Source of the DNA: Gammaproteobacteria bacterium
Lineage (GTDB): Bacteria; Pseudomonadota; Gammaproteobacteria; Pseudomonadales; Pseudomonadaceae
Assembly: GCA_018816095.1 (NCBI GenBank)
Contig: JAHIWP010000087.1
Location: forward strand, 1-64,000
Direction: 5' to 3'
DNA length: 64,000 nt
Numbering within the stretch: the first letter of the stretch is position 1; every line of letters begins with the position of its first letter. Of the stretch, positions 25,293-36,279 are shown in pieces. Both the position numbers and the translations under genes were made by a program. Below the pieces are notes generated by a model. That model was given only the letters and a program-made list of their open reading frames with translations. It did no database searches and was not told the origin of the DNA.

Positions 25293-26003
25293 ATGAGCGT
25301 CAGCGCCGCCCCCATTCTGATTACCGGAGCCAGCCAGCGCATCGGCTTGTATTGCGCCGAACGCCTGCTCGATGACGGTCACCCGTTGATTGTCACTTAC
25401 CGCAGTGAGCGCGCAGGTATCGAGCGCCTCAAGCAGCGGGGCGCACTCGCACTGCCAGCAGACTTTGCCAGCGAAGCGGGCATCCTGGCGTTTATCGAGC
25501 GACTCAAACAGCACACCGACAGCCTGCGCGCCATTGTCCACAACGCCTCTGACTGGCTGGAGGAAACTCCGGGCGAGGAAGCGGCGGTATTTACCCAACA
25601 GTTCAACGTGCACATGCTCGCGCCCTACCTGATCAACCTGAATTGCCAGGCGCTGCTTGAAAACTCAACGCCCGCCGACATCATCCACATCAGCGATGAC
25701 GTAGCCCGCAAAGGCAGCGCCAAGCGCCCTGCTTATTGCGCGAGCAAAGCCGGGCTGGACAGCCTGACCCTCTCCTTTGCCGCCCGCTTCGCGCCACAGA
25801 TCAAGGTCAACGGCATTGCACCCGCGCTGATCATGTTCAACACAGACGATGACGATACGTACCGCAGCAAAACCTTAAAAAAATCGGCGTTGGGCATCGA
25901 GCCTGGGCCACTGGTGATTTACCAGAGCTTACGTTACCTGCTGGATAACCCTTACATCACAGGCACTACACTGACTGTCAACGGCGGCCGCCACCTTAAA
26001 TGA
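25293..26003 (+). CDS. folM: FolM, dihydromonapterin reductase (SDR)
   Basis: A 236-aa SDR with the NADPH motif [20 protein letters not shown]. Its Ser ([10 protein letters not shown]) and the Tyr-Lys pair in [14 protein letters not shown] are the active site, and it ends [12 protein letters not shown]. FolM reduces 7,8-dihydromonapterin (and, weakly, dihydrofolate) to the tetrahydro form. Pseudomonas uses tetrahydromonapterin as cofactor of phenylalanine hydroxylase. It is followed by folE and folX with overlapping or near-overlapping ends, the gene order known for this pathway. Confidence 0.93.
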   Translation: MSVSAAPILITGASQRIGLYCAERLLDDGHPLIVTYRSERAGIERLKQRGALALPADFASEAGILAFIERLKQHTDSLRAIVHNASDWLEETPGEEAAVFTQQFNVHMLAPYLINLNCQALLENSTPADIIHISDDVARKGSAKRPAYCASKAGLDSLTLSFAARFAPQIKVNGIAPALIMFNTDDDDTYRSKTLKKSALGIEPGPLVIYQSLRYLLDNPYITGTTLTVNGGRHLK

Positions 26004-26026
26004 GCCCGGTCGCGAGGACCTTTGCA

Positions 26027-26587
26027 ATGACTCTAGATATGAACAATCACTACCGCGAAATCATCCTCGGCGTCGGTGAAAACCCAGAACGCGAAGGCCT
26101 GCTGGACACCCCAAAGCGCGCCGCCAAAGCCATGCAGTACCTGTGCAATGGCTACCACAAGAGCCTGGAAGAAGTGGTCAACGGCGCGCTGTTCGAGTCG
26201 GATAACGACGAGATGGTGATCGTCCGCGACATCGAACTGTATTCGCTGTGCGAACACCACATGCTGCCCTTTATTGGTAAGGCCCACGTTGCCTACATCC
26301 CCACCGGCAAGGTGCTGGGCTTGTCCAAGGTCGCACGCATCGTCGACATGTTCGCGCGCCGCCTGCAGATCCAGGAAAACCTCACCAAGCAGATTGCCGA
26401 CGCGATCCAGCAAGTCACCAACGCCGCCGGCGTGGCCGTGGTGATCGAAGCCAAACACATGTGCATGATGATGCGCGGCGTGGAGAAACAGAATTCGGTG
26501 ATGACCTCCTCAGTGATGCTGGGAGCCTTCCGTGAATCCTGCAACACTCGCCATGAATTCCTGCAACTGATCGGACGGGGTAAATAA
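26027..26587 (+). CDS. folE: GTP cyclohydrolase I
   Basis: A 186-aa protein if started at ATG 26027, which has GAGGA upstream; an ATG at 26000 overlapping the folM stop is possible but adds a poorly conserved leader. Zinc and active-site motifs are [35 protein letters not shown] and the [16 protein letters not shown]-terminus. It converts GTP to dihydroneopterin triphosphate, the first step of folate and monapterin synthesis. Set between folM and folX, this copy is likely the one for tetrahydromonapterin. In P. putida a folE is reported as light-induced, which fits the upstream operator. Confidence 0.96.
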   Translation: MTLDMNNHYREIILGVGENPEREGLLDTPKRAAKAMQYLCNGYHKSLEEVVNGALFESDNDEMVIVRDIELYSLCEHHMLPFIGKAHVAYIPTGKVLGLSKVARIVDMFARRLQIQENLTKQIADAIQQVTNAAGVAVVIEAKHMCMMMRGVEKQNSVMTSSVMLGAFRESCNTRHEFLQLIGRGK

Positions 26588-26958
26588 TGCCGAGACTGGA
26601 ACCTGGAATGGCGCGCATCCGCGTCAAAGACCTGCGCCTGCGCACCTACATCGGCATCAAGGAAGAGGAAATCAACAACAAGCAGGATGTGTTGATTAAC
26701 CTGACCATCCTCTACCCCGTTGCCGATGCGGTGCGTGATAACGATATTGATCATGCATTGAACTACCGCACCATCACCAAAGCGGTGATTCGCCACGTCG
26801 AAGAAAATCGCTTCGCCCTGCTGGAGCGCATGACCCAGGAGATTCTTGACCTGGTCATGGCTAACGCCGCAGTGCGTTACGCCGAAGTGGAAGTGGACAA
26901 GCTGCACGCCCTACGTTTTGCCGAGTCGGTGTCGATCACCCTCGCCGGCCACCGCTAG
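26587..26958 (+). CDS. folX: FolX, dihydroneopterin triphosphate 2'-epimerase
   Basis: A 123-aa protein. The sequence [20 protein letters not shown] is followed by NKQDVLIN, and [22 protein letters not shown] closes the protein. This matches FolX rather than the FolB aldolase, which lacks the '[18 protein letters not shown]' form. It epimerises dihydroneopterin triphosphate to dihydromonapterin triphosphate. The start overlaps the folE stop (TAATG), so folM, folE and folX form one pathway operon. Confidence 0.93.
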   Translation: MPRLEPGMARIRVKDLRLRTYIGIKEEEINNKQDVLINLTILYPVADAVRDNDIDHALNYRTITKAVIRHVEENRFALLERMTQEILDLVMANAAVRYAEVEVDKLHALRFAESVSITLAGHR

Positions 26959-27081
26959 CCCTGCGTTAACCATCGATCCGCATACACCCGGCGCACCCTG
27001 CGCCGGGGCCGTTGCCGCACGGCAGGCATCCTTTTATCATCCCCGCCACGCCTCCCCTGCCTGCTTACAGAGAGCATCCTC

Positions 27082-27375
27082 ATGAACGATCAACAACGCC
27101 TCGAACTTGAAGCCGCCGCTTTTCGCAGCCTGGTGCAACATCTGCGCTCGCGCCCGGATGTACAGAATATCGACCTGATGAACCTCAGCGGTTTCTGCCG
27201 CAACTGCCTGTCCAAGTGGTTCAAAGCAGCAGCCGATGACACAGGCGTCGACCTCACCATGGATCAAGCACGCGAAGAGATTTACGGCATGCCGTATGCC
27301 GAGTGGAAGAGCCAATACCAGAAAGAAGCCAGCGCCGAACAACAGGCCGCATTTAGTAAAGGAAAAGAGGCATGA
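27082..27375 (+). CDS. DUF1244-family protein
   Basis: A 97-aa protein whose central block FRSLVQHLRSRPDVQNIDLM, then NLSGFCRNCLSKWFKAAADD, with its CxxC is the DUF1244 signature (SMc04008-like fold, possible metal binding). YGMPYAEWKSQYQ follows. The family is widespread in proteobacteria with no proven role. It is overlapped by the HopJ gene (ATGA) and follows folX by 123 bp with a GC hairpin (26987-27007) between. In P. aeruginosa a folE paralogue has the same neighbours. Confidence 0.92.
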   Translation: MNDQQRLELEAAAFRSLVQHLRSRPDVQNIDLMNLSGFCRNCLSKWFKAAADDTGVDLTMDQAREEIYGMPYAEWKSQYQKEASAEQQAAFSKGKEA

Positions 27376-27716
27376 GCGCCCTAGACGATTTTCGCGCACA
27401 ACTGCGCAGCGAACACTTCACCTTCGCGCAGACCCTGGCGTTTATTGCCGAGCACTACCAGTACCAGCCCAGCGCCTTCCGCAATGGTGCAGTCGACAAT
27501 GCTGCCGGCCAGAACGAAGGTTCATGCAAGACCCTCGGCCTTGCCCTACTTGAAGGCCTGAGCCTGGAAGAAACCCTGCAGTGCTTTGGCGAGCACTACC
27601 GCAGCGTGCTGGCCACCCCGAGCGGCAACGACCACGGCAATATCCGCGCACTGATGGACACCGGCCTGGCCGGCGTACGCTTCGAGCAGCCATCGCTGCA
27701 ACGCAACAGTTTGTAG
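27372..27716 (+). CDS. HopJ type III effector-family protein
   Basis: A 114-aa protein: FTFAQTLAFIAEHYQYQPSA then FRNGAVDNAAGQNEGSCKTL. This is the HopJ family domain, found in many bacteria that have no type III secretion. The name comes from a plant-pathogen effector screen and does not imply secretion here. The 4-bp overlap with the DUF1244 gene means they are made together. A terminator follows at 27727-27749. Confidence 0.9.
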   Translation: MSALDDFRAQLRSEHFTFAQTLAFIAEHYQYQPSAFRNGAVDNAAGQNEGSCKTLGLALLEGLSLEETLQCFGEHYRSVLATPSGNDHGNIRALMDTGLAGVRFEQPSLQRNSL

Positions 27717-27726
27717 TCACTCGCGC

Positions 27727-27750
27727 AAAAATGGCCGGGAGCCATTTTTA
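27727..27750 (+). terminator. Rho-independent terminator after the HopJ gene
   Basis: AAAAATGGC (27727-27735) pairs with GCCATTTTT (27741-27749) around CGGGA, 10 bp after the stop codon. Confidence 0.85.
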
Positions 27751-27962
27751 ACGTCGCGCAGCGACGGCCCGCAGGGTGACCACCAGAGATGGCAGGCCAT
27801 AGAAACTTGCATGACTGTCGGCAACGGCTGACAGACATCGCAGCTTGATCGCCCTATGCTGCGCGCCATTACTCGAACGAGAACACCAGGGAAGGTGCTC
27901 CGAGCAACGTCATTGCCGTTCCTCCCCGGTTTCTCCAACCTGACACGACTTGGAGTCGCTAG

Positions 27963-28550
27963 ATGCAGCAATCCTTGGTATGGAAACCATGGCACAACCC
28001 CGGCGTGGAAAATCTGCGCCTGAATATCGATGAGCACGGCATCAACGCCACCAGCCATCTGATGCAAAGCCTGCAAGGCCACAGCATCGCCGCGAACTAC
28101 GTGATTAACTGCGACCCGCGCTGGCGCTTTCGCCGCCTCTGGCTAAAGGTCGACAACCACGGCCAGCGCAGCCTCAACCTGAAACGTGACATCCGCGGCA
28201 ACTGGCTCCACAACGGCGAGCCGCGCCCTGACCTCAGCGCCTGCCGGCAGGTCATGCTCTCCGAATCGCCCTTTACCCACACACCACTCCTGCAACGCTG
28301 CGCCTTGGAAACCGGACAAAGCGAACTGATGCAGGTGGCTTACGTCGACCTGTTGACCCTCAAGGTCGAGGCGCGCAGCCAGCGCTACCAGCGCCTGCGC
28401 GAAGAACGCGGGCAGACCCTCTACCGCAGCGAATTACAGGGCCGGAAAAGCCGCGAACTGACCGTCGATGAACACGCGCTGCTGGTCAAAGCCAGTGACC
28501 AGTTCCTGCGTTTGAGTTCAAGGGACCTCAAGCTGAACACCTGGGTCTGA
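27963..28550 (+). CDS. Putative glycolipid-binding domain protein
   Basis: A 195-aa soluble protein with GGAG 11 bp before the ATG. It shows the beta-barrel pattern of the PF06475 'putative glycolipid-binding' family: SLVWKPWHNPGVENLRLNID at the start, then WRFRRLWLKV, and a central GNWLHNGEPRPDLSACRQVM. The family is structurally related to LolA/LolB-like lipid binders, but no function is shown. It starts a separate transcript after the HopJ terminator and ends at a bidirectional terminator (28569-28593). Confidence 0.82.
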   Translation: MQQSLVWKPWHNPGVENLRLNIDEHGINATSHLMQSLQGHSIAANYVINCDPRWRFRRLWLKVDNHGQRSLNLKRDIRGNWLHNGEPRPDLSACRQVMLSESPFTHTPLLQRCALETGQSELMQVAYVDLLTLKVEARSQRYQRLREERGQTLYRSELQGRKSRELTVDEHALLVKASDQFLRLSSRDLKLNTWV

Positions 28551-28568
28551 GCGCCGAGCAAACAGCAT

Positions 28569-28594
28569 AAAGCCTCGATTCAATCGAGGCTTTA
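28569..28594. terminator. Bidirectional rho-independent terminator
   Basis: AAAGCCTCGAT (28569-28579) pairs with ATCGAGGCTTT (28583-28593) around a 3-base loop, between converging genes. Confidence 0.9.
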
Positions 28595-28687
28595 TTCATT
28601 CTCTAGCGGGGGTTTACAACGGTAGCGAGCGAAGGCCAGGAATTTTTAACGCCGCCTGGCCGCGCGCAGTCGTTGGTAAACAGCCGC

Positions 28688-29875
<1,188 letters not shown>

Positions 29876-29897
29876 TCACTCCCACGGAAACACGCCC

Positions 29898-30626
29898 ATG
29901 TCTGCCCCCGTACTCACTGGCCCGCAATACCTGAGCGAAGGCCTGAAACTGGTCTTAAGCCCTGGCTTGCGACTGTTCGTGTTATTGCCCCTGAGCATCA
30001 ACCTGCTGCTGTTTAGCGCGCTGATCGGCGTCGCGGTGCAGCAGTTTGGCGGCTGGGTCGATACTTTTATGCCGAGCCTGCCAAGTTGGCTGAGCTTTCT
30101 CGAATATGTGCTGTGGCCGTTGTTTGTGGTGTTGGTGCTGCTGATGGTGTTTTTCACCTTCACCATGCTGGCCAATATCATCGCCGCACCGTTTAACGGT
30201 TTTCTCGCGGAGAAGGTCGAAGTGGTGGTGCGTGGTCAGGATCAATTCCCGCCATTTAGCTGGGCTGAACTGGCCGCGATGGTGCCGCGCACCCTGAGCC
30301 GCGAGATGCGCAAACTGGGCTATTTTCTGCCTCGCGCCGTTGCCCTGCTGATTCTGACCTTTATTCCGGTGGTCAATCTGATTGCCGCACCGCTGTGGTT
30401 ACTGTTTGGCGTATGGATGATGGCCATCCAATACATCGACTACCCGGCGGACAACAACAAGATGAGCTGGCCAGACATGCTCGCCTGGCTGCGCGAGAAA
30501 CGCTGGCAGAGCCTGGGGTTTGGCGGCATGACCTATGCCGCCTTGCTGGTGCCGGGGCTGAATATCCTGATGATGCCGGCGGCGGTGGCCGGGGCGACGG
30601 TGTTCTGGGTGCGTGAGCGCGGTTAA
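29898..30626 (+). CDS. cysZ: Sulfate permease/accessory CysZ
   Basis: A 242-aa membrane protein with about four long hydrophobic helices. [20 protein letters not shown] at the start, then [16 protein letters not shown], and [13 protein letters not shown] near residue 175 are all CysZ signatures. CysZ mediates sulfate entry for cysteine synthesis. The 262-bp divergent gap to trxB (29636-29897) holds both promoters; I see no specific operator in it. Confidence 0.93.
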   Translation: MSAPVLTGPQYLSEGLKLVLSPGLRLFVLLPLSINLLLFSALIGVAVQQFGGWVDTFMPSLPSWLSFLEYVLWPLFVVLVLLMVFFTFTMLANIIAAPFNGFLAEKVEVVVRGQDQFPPFSWAELAAMVPRTLSREMRKLGYFLPRAVALLILTFIPVVNLIAAPLWLLFGVWMMAIQYIDYPADNNKMSWPDMLAWLREKRWQSLGFGGMTYAALLVPGLNILMMPAAVAGATVFWVRERG

Positions 30627-30650
30627 CCCGCCCTCACCTAACGACGCGTT

Positions 30651-31358
30651 TTAGAGCCGCACTTCCAAGCGCTTAGTCAGGCGCACGCCCTGCGCACTGA
30701 CCTCGGCGCCATAGGCCAGCACCTCAACACCCGCGCTGACCGCCTCGCGCAGGGCGGCGGCGTAGGCCGGGTCGATTTCCTCGGCGGGGCGCACGGCCTC
30801 TATATCCGTCAAGTTGACGCAATACAGCTGCACCGCACGAATGCCCTCACGGGCCAGGGCGGCCAGTTCGCGCAGGTGCTTGCTGCCACGCTCGGTGCGC
30901 GCATCGGGAAAGGCGGCAACGCGGCTGTCGGCGAAGCCCAGGGTCACGCTCTTCACTTCGACAAACGCCGGCCCCGCTGGATAATCCAGGCGAAAGTCGA
31001 TACGGCTGCGCTCCTGGCCATACGGCACTTCGCGTTTGAGCTGGGTAAAACCGTTTAACTCGGCAATCAGCCCGGCGCGCAGCGCTTCTTCCACCAGGGC
31101 ATTGGCGCGCCCGGTGTTGATCACCGCGAGGCGACCGTGCGGCGTTTCGCCAATTTCCCAGGTGCCCGGCAACTTGCGCTTGAGATCATTGCTGCGGCTG
31201 AACCAGATGCGCGCGCCTTCGCTCATGCAATTGAGCATCGAGCCGGTATTGGCGCAGTGGATGGTCAGCAGCTCGCCGCTGGTCGTCTCAATATCCGCCA
31301 AAAAGCGCTTGTAGCGGCGCAGCAGCCGTCCCTCTTGCAGCGGCGGCTCAAACTGCAT
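30651..31358 (-). CDS. sfsA: SfsA family DNA/RNA nuclease
   Basis: A 235-aa protein: [20 protein letters not shown], then [20 protein letters not shown] and [11 protein letters not shown]...FVEVKSVTL. The last stretch contains the PD-(D/E)XK nuclease core (D...ExK) found in SfsA. E. coli SfsA was named for sugar fermentation stimulation; structural work points to nuclease activity. Its start overlaps the end of the aminotransferase gene by 11 bp, so they form one unit. Confidence 0.94.
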   Translation of the reverse strand: MQFEPPLQEGRLLRRYKRFLADIETTSGELLTIHCANTGSMLNCMSEGARIWFSRSNDLKRKLPGTWEIGETPHGRLAVINTGRANALVEEALRAGLIAELNGFTQLKREVPYGQERSRIDFRLDYPAGPAFVEVKSVTLGFADSRVAAFPDARTERGSKHLRELAALAREGIRAVQLYCVNLTDIEAVRPAEEIDPAYAAALREAVSAGVEVLAYGAEVSAQGVRLTKRLEVRL

Positions 31359-32529
31359 GGGGCGTCCAACTGATCAGGCCACGCTTGATTCGGTCCACCG
31401 CCTGCTGCAGACGCGGCAGGTCCTGGGTATAGGCAAAGCGCACATGCTGCGCGGCCTGGTAGCGACCAAAATCCAGGCCAGGGGTAAAGGCTACGTGCTC
31501 GGTTTCCAAGAAGTGCTGGCAGAAGGCAAAGGCATCGCCGCCGAACGCACTGATATCGGCATATAAATAGAAGGCGCCCTCTGGTTCCACGGCGATTTTG
31601 AAACCCAACTCACGCAGCGCCGGCAGGAGGAAGTCGCGGCGGCGCTGAAATTCGTGGCGACGCTGTTCGAGTATTTCCAGGGTCTGCGGCTGGAAGCATG
31701 CCAATGCGGCATGCTGGGCCATGCTTGGCGCGCTGATATAGAGGTTTTGCGCCAGTTTCTCCAACTCCGGCACGGCGGCCGGCGGTGCCACCAACCAGCC
31801 AAGTCGCCAGCCGGTCATACCGAAGTACTTGGAGAAGCTATTAAGTACAAAGGCTTCGTCGTCCACTTCCAACACGCTGGCCGCATCAACGCCGTAGGTC
31901 AGGCCGTGGTAGATCTCATCCACCACCAAATGCCCGCCACGGGCTTTCAGCGCTTGGGACAAGCCGCCCAGCTCATCACGGCTGAGCAAGGTGCCGGTGG
32001 GGTTGGCTGGTGAGGCGACCAAGGCACCGACACTACCCTGATCCCAGTAACGTTCGATCAGGTCCGGAGTCAGCTGATAACGCACCTCTGGGCCCACCGG
32101 CACCAGTTGCGCGGCGCCTTCAACCAAACGCAAAAAGTGCCGGTTGCAGGGGTAGCCCGGGTCGGCCAGCAGCCAGTGTTTGCCGGGGTCGACCAATAGG
32201 CTGGTGGCCAAGAGCAAGGCGCCCGAGCCGCCCGGCGTGATCAGAATGCGCTCGGGGTCGATGCTTAGGCGATAACGCTCGGCGTAGAAGCCGGAAATCG
32301 CTTCACGCAGGGCCGGCAAACCACGCGCCGCGGTGTAACGGGTATGCCCATTGGCCAACGCGGCCTGGCCGGCGGCGACAATCGGCGCGGCCGTGGTGAA
32401 GTCCGGCTCGCCGATTTCCAGGTGAATCACATCATGGCCGTCAGCCTGCAGCTGATTGGCCCGGGCCAGCAGCGCCATCACGTGAAAAGGTTCTATGGCG
32501 CGGCTGCGCGCACTGTAGGACTGGGCCAT
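31348..32529 (-). CDS. PLP-dependent class I/II aminotransferase
   Basis: A 393-aa fold-type I enzyme. [16 protein letters not shown] carries the substrate/PLP Asn, [12 protein letters not shown] the PLP-pairing Asp and Tyr, and [20 protein letters not shown] the Schiff-base lysine. [15 protein letters not shown] near the end holds the Arg for the substrate carboxylate. It is an aspartate/alanine-type aminotransferase; the specific amino acid cannot be told. The order aminotransferase-sfsA next to dksA-gluQ is a familiar Pseudomonas neighbourhood. Confidence 0.93.
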   Translation of the reverse strand: MAQSYSARSRAIEPFHVMALLARANQLQADGHDVIHLEIGEPDFTTAAPIVAAGQAALANGHTRYTAARGLPALREAISGFYAERYRLSIDPERILITPGGSGALLLATSLLVDPGKHWLLADPGYPCNRHFLRLVEGAAQLVPVGPEVRYQLTPDLIERYWDQGSVGALVASPANPTGTLLSRDELGGLSQALKARGGHLVVDEIYHGLTYGVDAASVLEVDDEAFVLNSFSKYFGMTGWRLGWLVAPPAAVPELEKLAQNLYISAPSMAQHAALACFQPQTLEILEQRRHEFQRRRDFLLPALRELGFKIAVEPEGAFYLYADISAFGGDAFAFCQHFLETEHVAFTPGLDFGRYQAAQHVRFAYTQDLPRLQQAVDRIKRGLISWTPHAV

Positions 32530-32724
32530 TGGGCTGCCTTGATCTGAAATAAGACGCGGATTCTAAAGCATACCCGACACAGCTTCGACAACCGGGAGTA
32601 GCGCAGGCTGAGTTGTTCTGGTAAGTTCGCCCGCTTGCAGCCGCAGGGCCAGTTCTACTCGACGTAGAATCGGCAAGGGACACCGTCCTGCGCAGTGGAT
32701 CAGAAGAGTGAGAGGCGGTCATCC

Positions 32725-33168
32725 ATGCCCACCAAAGCAAAAGCAAAAAGCAGCCAACTGACTCGTGGTTTTGAGCCTTATAAAGAAACGAAAGGCGAAG
32801 AATATATGGGCGAGCCAATGCGCGCCCACTTCACCGGCATACTCAATAAGTGGAAGCTGGAATTGATGCAGGAAGTTGATCGTACTGTGCACCACATGCA
32901 GGACGAAGCAGCCAACTTCCCCGATCCAGCGGATCGTGCCAGCCAGGAAGAAGAATTCAGCCTGGAACTGCGCGCCCGTGATCGCGAGCGCAAGCTGATC
33001 AAGAAGATCGACGAAACCCTGCAATTGATTGAAGACAACGACTACGGCTGGTGCGATTCCTGCGGCGTAGAAATCGGCATCCGCCGACTCGAAGCCCGCC
33101 CAACCGCCACCCTGTGCATTGACTGCAAGACGCTGGCGGAAATCAAAGAAAAACAGGTCGGTTCCTGA
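32725..33168 (+). CDS. dksA: RNA polymerase-binding transcription factor DksA
   Basis: A 147-aa protein from ATG 32725 with GAGG upstream; the extra 10 codons before it are not conserved. The coiled-coil tip [10 protein letters not shown] (67-76) reaches the RNA polymerase secondary channel, and the zinc finger uses C110, C113, C131 and C134. With ppGpp it lowers rRNA and raises amino-acid promoter activity. It has the full four-cysteine form. A UUCG-loop terminator follows, although gluQ is close. Confidence 0.97.
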   Translation: MPTKAKAKSSQLTRGFEPYKETKGEEYMGEPMRAHFTGILNKWKLELMQEVDRTVHHMQDEAANFPDPADRASQEEEFSLELRARDRERKLIKKIDETLQLIEDNDYGWCDSCGVEIGIRRLEARPTATLCIDCKTLAEIKEKQVGS

Positions 33169-33176
33169 TCTGACCC

Positions 33177-33199
33177 AGAGGGTGCTTCGGCACCCTCTG
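33177..33199 (+). terminator. dksA terminator with UUCG loop
   Basis: AGAGGGTGC (33177-33185), TTCG, GCACCCTCT (33190-33198), followed by a T-rich tail. Read-through into gluQ is likely partial. Confidence 0.88.
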
Positions 33200-33228
33200 T
33201 TGTTTCTGCCTTTCTGTGACACCTGCGC

Positions 33229-34116
33229 ATGAACACACCTGCCTACATCGGGCGTTTCGCCCCCACCCCCAGCGGTTACCTGCACTTCGGCTCCCTGGTC
33301 GCCGCCCTGGCGTCCTACCTCGACGCGCGCGCGGTAAACGGTCGCTGGCTGCTGCGCATGGAAGACCTCGACCCGCCCCGTGAAGTGGCCGGTGCCCAAG
33401 CGGCGATCCTGAAAGCGCTGGCAAGCTACGGCTTCGAGTGGGATGGCGAACTGGTGCGCCAGAGTGAACGCCACAGCGAATACGCCGCCCTGGTCGATCG
33501 CCTGCTCAGCCAGGGCCTGGCCTACGCCTGCACCTGTTCACGCAAACAACTGGAAGGCAGCAACGGCATCTACCCCGGTACCTGCCGCAATGCTGGCCAC
33601 GGCTTTGCGGATGCGGCGATTCGCCTGCGCGTACCGGAGCTGACCTACCACTTTATTGATCGGGTGCAGGGCGATTACCGTCAGCACTTGGGCCGCGAGG
33701 TCGGCGACTTCGTGATTCGCCGCCGCGATGGGCTGTTTGCCTACCAGTTAGCTGTGGTGCTGGATGACGCCTGGCAAGGCGTAACCGATATCGTCCGTGG
33801 CGCCGACCTGCTCGATTCCACCCCGCGCCAGCTGTACCTGCAAGAACTGCTGGGCTTCTCGCAACCGCGCTACCTGCACGTGCCGCTGATCACCCAGCCC
33901 GATGGCCACAAGCTAGGTAAATCCTACCGCTCACCTCCGCTGCCGGCCGACCAGGCCACCCCACTGCTGATCCGCGCCCTGCGCGCCCTCGGCCAAACAT
34001 TGCCGGACGGCGCCAACTACGGCCACCCCGCAGAGCTGTTACGCTGGGCCAGCCAGCACTGGGAGGCCACGCGTATTCCGCGTCGCCTGACGATGGCTGA
34101 AGCGCAGCTGCGCTGA
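33229..34116 (+). CDS. gluQ: Glutamyl-Q tRNA(Asp) synthetase
   Basis: A 295-aa class I synthetase lacking an anticodon domain. RFAPTPSGYLHFGSLVAALA contains the HIGH-like HFGS (19-22), and DGHKLGKSYRSPPL holds the KMSKS-like loop. CTCSRKQLEG ... YPGTCR supplies the zinc-binding Cys residues. It charges Glu onto queuosine 34 of tRNA(Asp). It is adjacent to dksA, as in most gamma-proteobacteria. Confidence 0.96.
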   Translation: MNTPAYIGRFAPTPSGYLHFGSLVAALASYLDARAVNGRWLLRMEDLDPPREVAGAQAAILKALASYGFEWDGELVRQSERHSEYAALVDRLLSQGLAYACTCSRKQLEGSNGIYPGTCRNAGHGFADAAIRLRVPELTYHFIDRVQGDYRQHLGREVGDFVIRRRDGLFAYQLAVVLDDAWQGVTDIVRGADLLDSTPRQLYLQELLGFSQPRYLHVPLITQPDGHKLGKSYRSPPLPADQATPLLIRALRALGQTLPDGANYGHPAELLRWASQHWEATRIPRRLTMAEAQLR

Positions 34117-34126
34117 GCCCGTGGAT

Positions 34127-34486
34127 TCAGCCCTCGGCAGCAGGCTCAGCCAATAGCTCAGCCAACTCCGCGCAACCACCCTGCACTACCGCCAGCGCCT
34201 GTGCGCACAAGGCGCGGTAGCGCTGCAACACCTGCGCACCCATCTCGGTCAACTGCGTGCCACCACCGTGCTTGCCGCCCGCCAGGGTGCTGACCAGCGG
34301 CTGGCGGAAGCTGCGGTTCATGGTCTCCACCAGCAGCCAGGCACGCCGATAGGACATAGCCAGGGCGCGGGCCGCCGCGCTGATCGAGCCATGCAAAGCA
34401 ATCGCCTCCAACAGCTCTGCCTTGCCAGGGCCGAGCGCGATGTCAGCGCCGTTGTGCAGGCGGATTTTCAGATCGAGGCGATACAT
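34127..34486 (-). CDS. ModE-like winged-helix regulator (DNA-binding domain only)
   Basis: A 119-aa protein: LLEAIALHGSISAAARALAM then SYRRAWLLVETMNRSF is the ModE/LysR-type HTH, and GGKHGGGTQLTEMGAQVLQRY the following wing and helix. No molybdate-binding TOBE domains are present, so it cannot sense molybdate like full ModE. Such short forms are common and regulate molybdenum, copper or stress genes. Targets are unknown. Confidence 0.9.
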   Translation of the reverse strand: MYRLDLKIRLHNGADIALGPGKAELLEAIALHGSISAAARALAMSYRRAWLLVETMNRSFRQPLVSTLAGGKHGGGTQLTEMGAQVLQRYRALCAQALAVVQGGCAELAELLAEPAAEG

Positions 34487-34502
34487 AGGTACACCCTAAA
34501 AT

Positions 34503-36155
34503 TTATGGCGTGACCAACGCGGCATCAACGATCTGCTGCGCTTCGCTGAAGATGCGCTGCAGGTGCGCTTCATCGCGAAAGCTCTCGGCGTAGATCTTGT
34601 AGATGTCTTCAGTGCCCGACGGCCGCGCGGCAAACCAGCCACCCTCGCTGACTACCTTGATGCCGCCAATCGCCGCGCCATTACCCGGCGCCTTGTCGAG
34701 CACCTGGGTAATCGCATCGCCGGCCAGCTCACGGCTGCTGATTTGCGCAGGCGAGAGCTTGCCCAGAGCCTTCTTCTGCGCGGGAGTTGCAGGCGCATCG
34801 ACACGGTCAGCATGGATCGCGCCGAACTCATCGCTCAGCCCCTGATACAGCTCACCAGGGTCACGCCCGCTCACAGCGGTCATTTCTGCGGAAAGCAGCG
34901 CCAGGGCGATGCCGTCCTTATCGGTGGTCCAGACTCGGCCATCGCGGCGCAGGAAGGTCGCGCCGGCGCTTTCCTCACCACCAAAGCCCAGGGAGCCATC
35001 GAACAGGCCGCCGGCAAACCACTTAAAGCCCACCGGCACTTCCTGCATCGGCCGGCCCAGGCGTGCCGCGACACGGTCGATCATTGCGCTGCTGACCAGG
35101 GTTTTGCCGACAGCGGCCGTAGCGCTCCACTGCGGGCGATGCTGGAACAGGTAATCAATCGCCACACTGAGGAAGTGGTTAGCCGGCAATAGGCCGACGC
35201 TCGGCGCCACAATGCCGTGACGGTCGTAATCGGTGTCGCAGGCAAAAGCGATGTCATAGCCATTTTTCAGACCGATCAGGCGCTGCATGGCATGGCTGGA
35301 CGATGGGTCCATGCGAATCTGCCCGTCCCAGTCCAGGCTCATAAAGGCGAACTGCGGGTCGATGGTCTGACTGACCACATCCAGATTCAAGCCGTACTGC
35401 TCGGCAATCCGCCCCCAGTAATGCACGCCCGCACCGCCCAGCGGATCGACACCCAAACGTAAACCGGCGGCGCGAATCGGCGCGAAATCGATGACAGTGC
35501 CCAGGTCGCTCACATAACTGCCGAGGTAGTCGTACTCATGCACGCAAGCGGCCTGGCGCGCCTGCGCCAGCGGCATGCGCTTAACCTCACGCAAGCCGCC
35601 TTCAAGCAAGGCATTGGCACGGTTCTGCACCCAAGTGGTGATGTCGCTGTCAGCTGGGCCGCCATTGGTGGGGTTGTACTTGAAGCCGCCGCTGTCTGGC
35701 GGGTTGTGCGAGGGGGTGATGACGATGCCATCGGCCAAACCGCTGCTACGGCCATGGTTGTGCACCAGAATCGCTTGGGAGATAGCTGGGGTTGGGGTGA
35801 ACTCGCCGCCCGCGGAAATCATCGTCTGTACGCCATTGGCCGCCAGCACTTCAATCGCACTGTCCAGCGCCGGCTGCGACAACGCATGGGTATCGGCACC
35901 GATAAACAACGGCCCGCTGATGCCCTGGGCGCTGCGGTAATCACAAATCGCCTGACTGATCGCCAGCACATGCGCCTCATTGAAACTGTGCGCCAGCGAG
36001 CTGCCGCGATGTCCGGAGGTACCGAACGCCACCCGCTGGCTCGCCACAGAGGCGTCCGGCTGCAGGTCGTAATAAGCAGCCAGTAGCGCGGCAATATCAG
36101 TCAGTCGCTCAACGGGGGCCTGCTGCCCGGCCAATGGGTGGATACGCGCGCTCAC
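34503..36155 (-). CDS. pgm: Phosphoglucomutase (alpha-D-glucose phosphate-specific)
   Basis: A 550-aa protein with a GTG start ending at 36155, preceded by AAGGA; the E. coli protein is nearly the same length. [19 protein letters not shown] is the N-terminal substrate motif. [20 protein letters not shown] carries the phosphoserine, the Mg2+ loop is [17 protein letters not shown] binds the sugar, and [15 protein letters not shown] the phosphate. It interconverts glucose 1- and 6-phosphate for glycogen and envelope sugars. Confidence 0.96.
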   Translation of the reverse strand: MSARIHPLAGQQAPVERLTDIAALLAAYYDLQPDASVASQRVAFGTSGHRGSSLAHSFNEAHVLAISQAICDYRSAQGISGPLFIGADTHALSQPALDSAIEVLAANGVQTMISAGGEFTPTPAISQAILVHNHGRSSGLADGIVITPSHNPPDSGGFKYNPTNGGPADSDITTWVQNRANALLEGGLREVKRMPLAQARQAACVHEYDYLGSYVSDLGTVIDFAPIRAAGLRLGVDPLGGAGVHYWGRIAEQYGLNLDVVSQTIDPQFAFMSLDWDGQIRMDPSSSHAMQRLIGLKNGYDIAFACDTDYDRHGIVAPSVGLLPANHFLSVAIDYLFQHRPQWSATAAVGKTLVSSAMIDRVAARLGRPMQEVPVGFKWFAGGLFDGSLGFGGEESAGATFLRRDGRVWTTDKDGIALALLSAEMTAVSGRDPGELYQGLSDEFGAIHADRVDAPATPAQKKALGKLSPAQISSRELAGDAITQVLDKAPGNGAAIGGIKVVSEGGWFAARPSGTEDIYKIYAESFRDEAHLQRIFSEAQQIVDAALVTP

Positions 36156-36279
36156 AGAGGGTTCCTTGTGTTGTGGGTTCAGCCAAAGCACGCAAGCTTA
36201 ACAGGCTGCCAAGGGCAAACGCAGCGCCCGGGTTTCAGGCTATGCTTGCCAACCTTTTTACCGCCCGAGGAATATCCGC

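Noticed and set aside
27372..27716. Type III secretion effector
   Set aside because: HopJ-family genes are common in species without type III secretion and no secretion genes are in the window.
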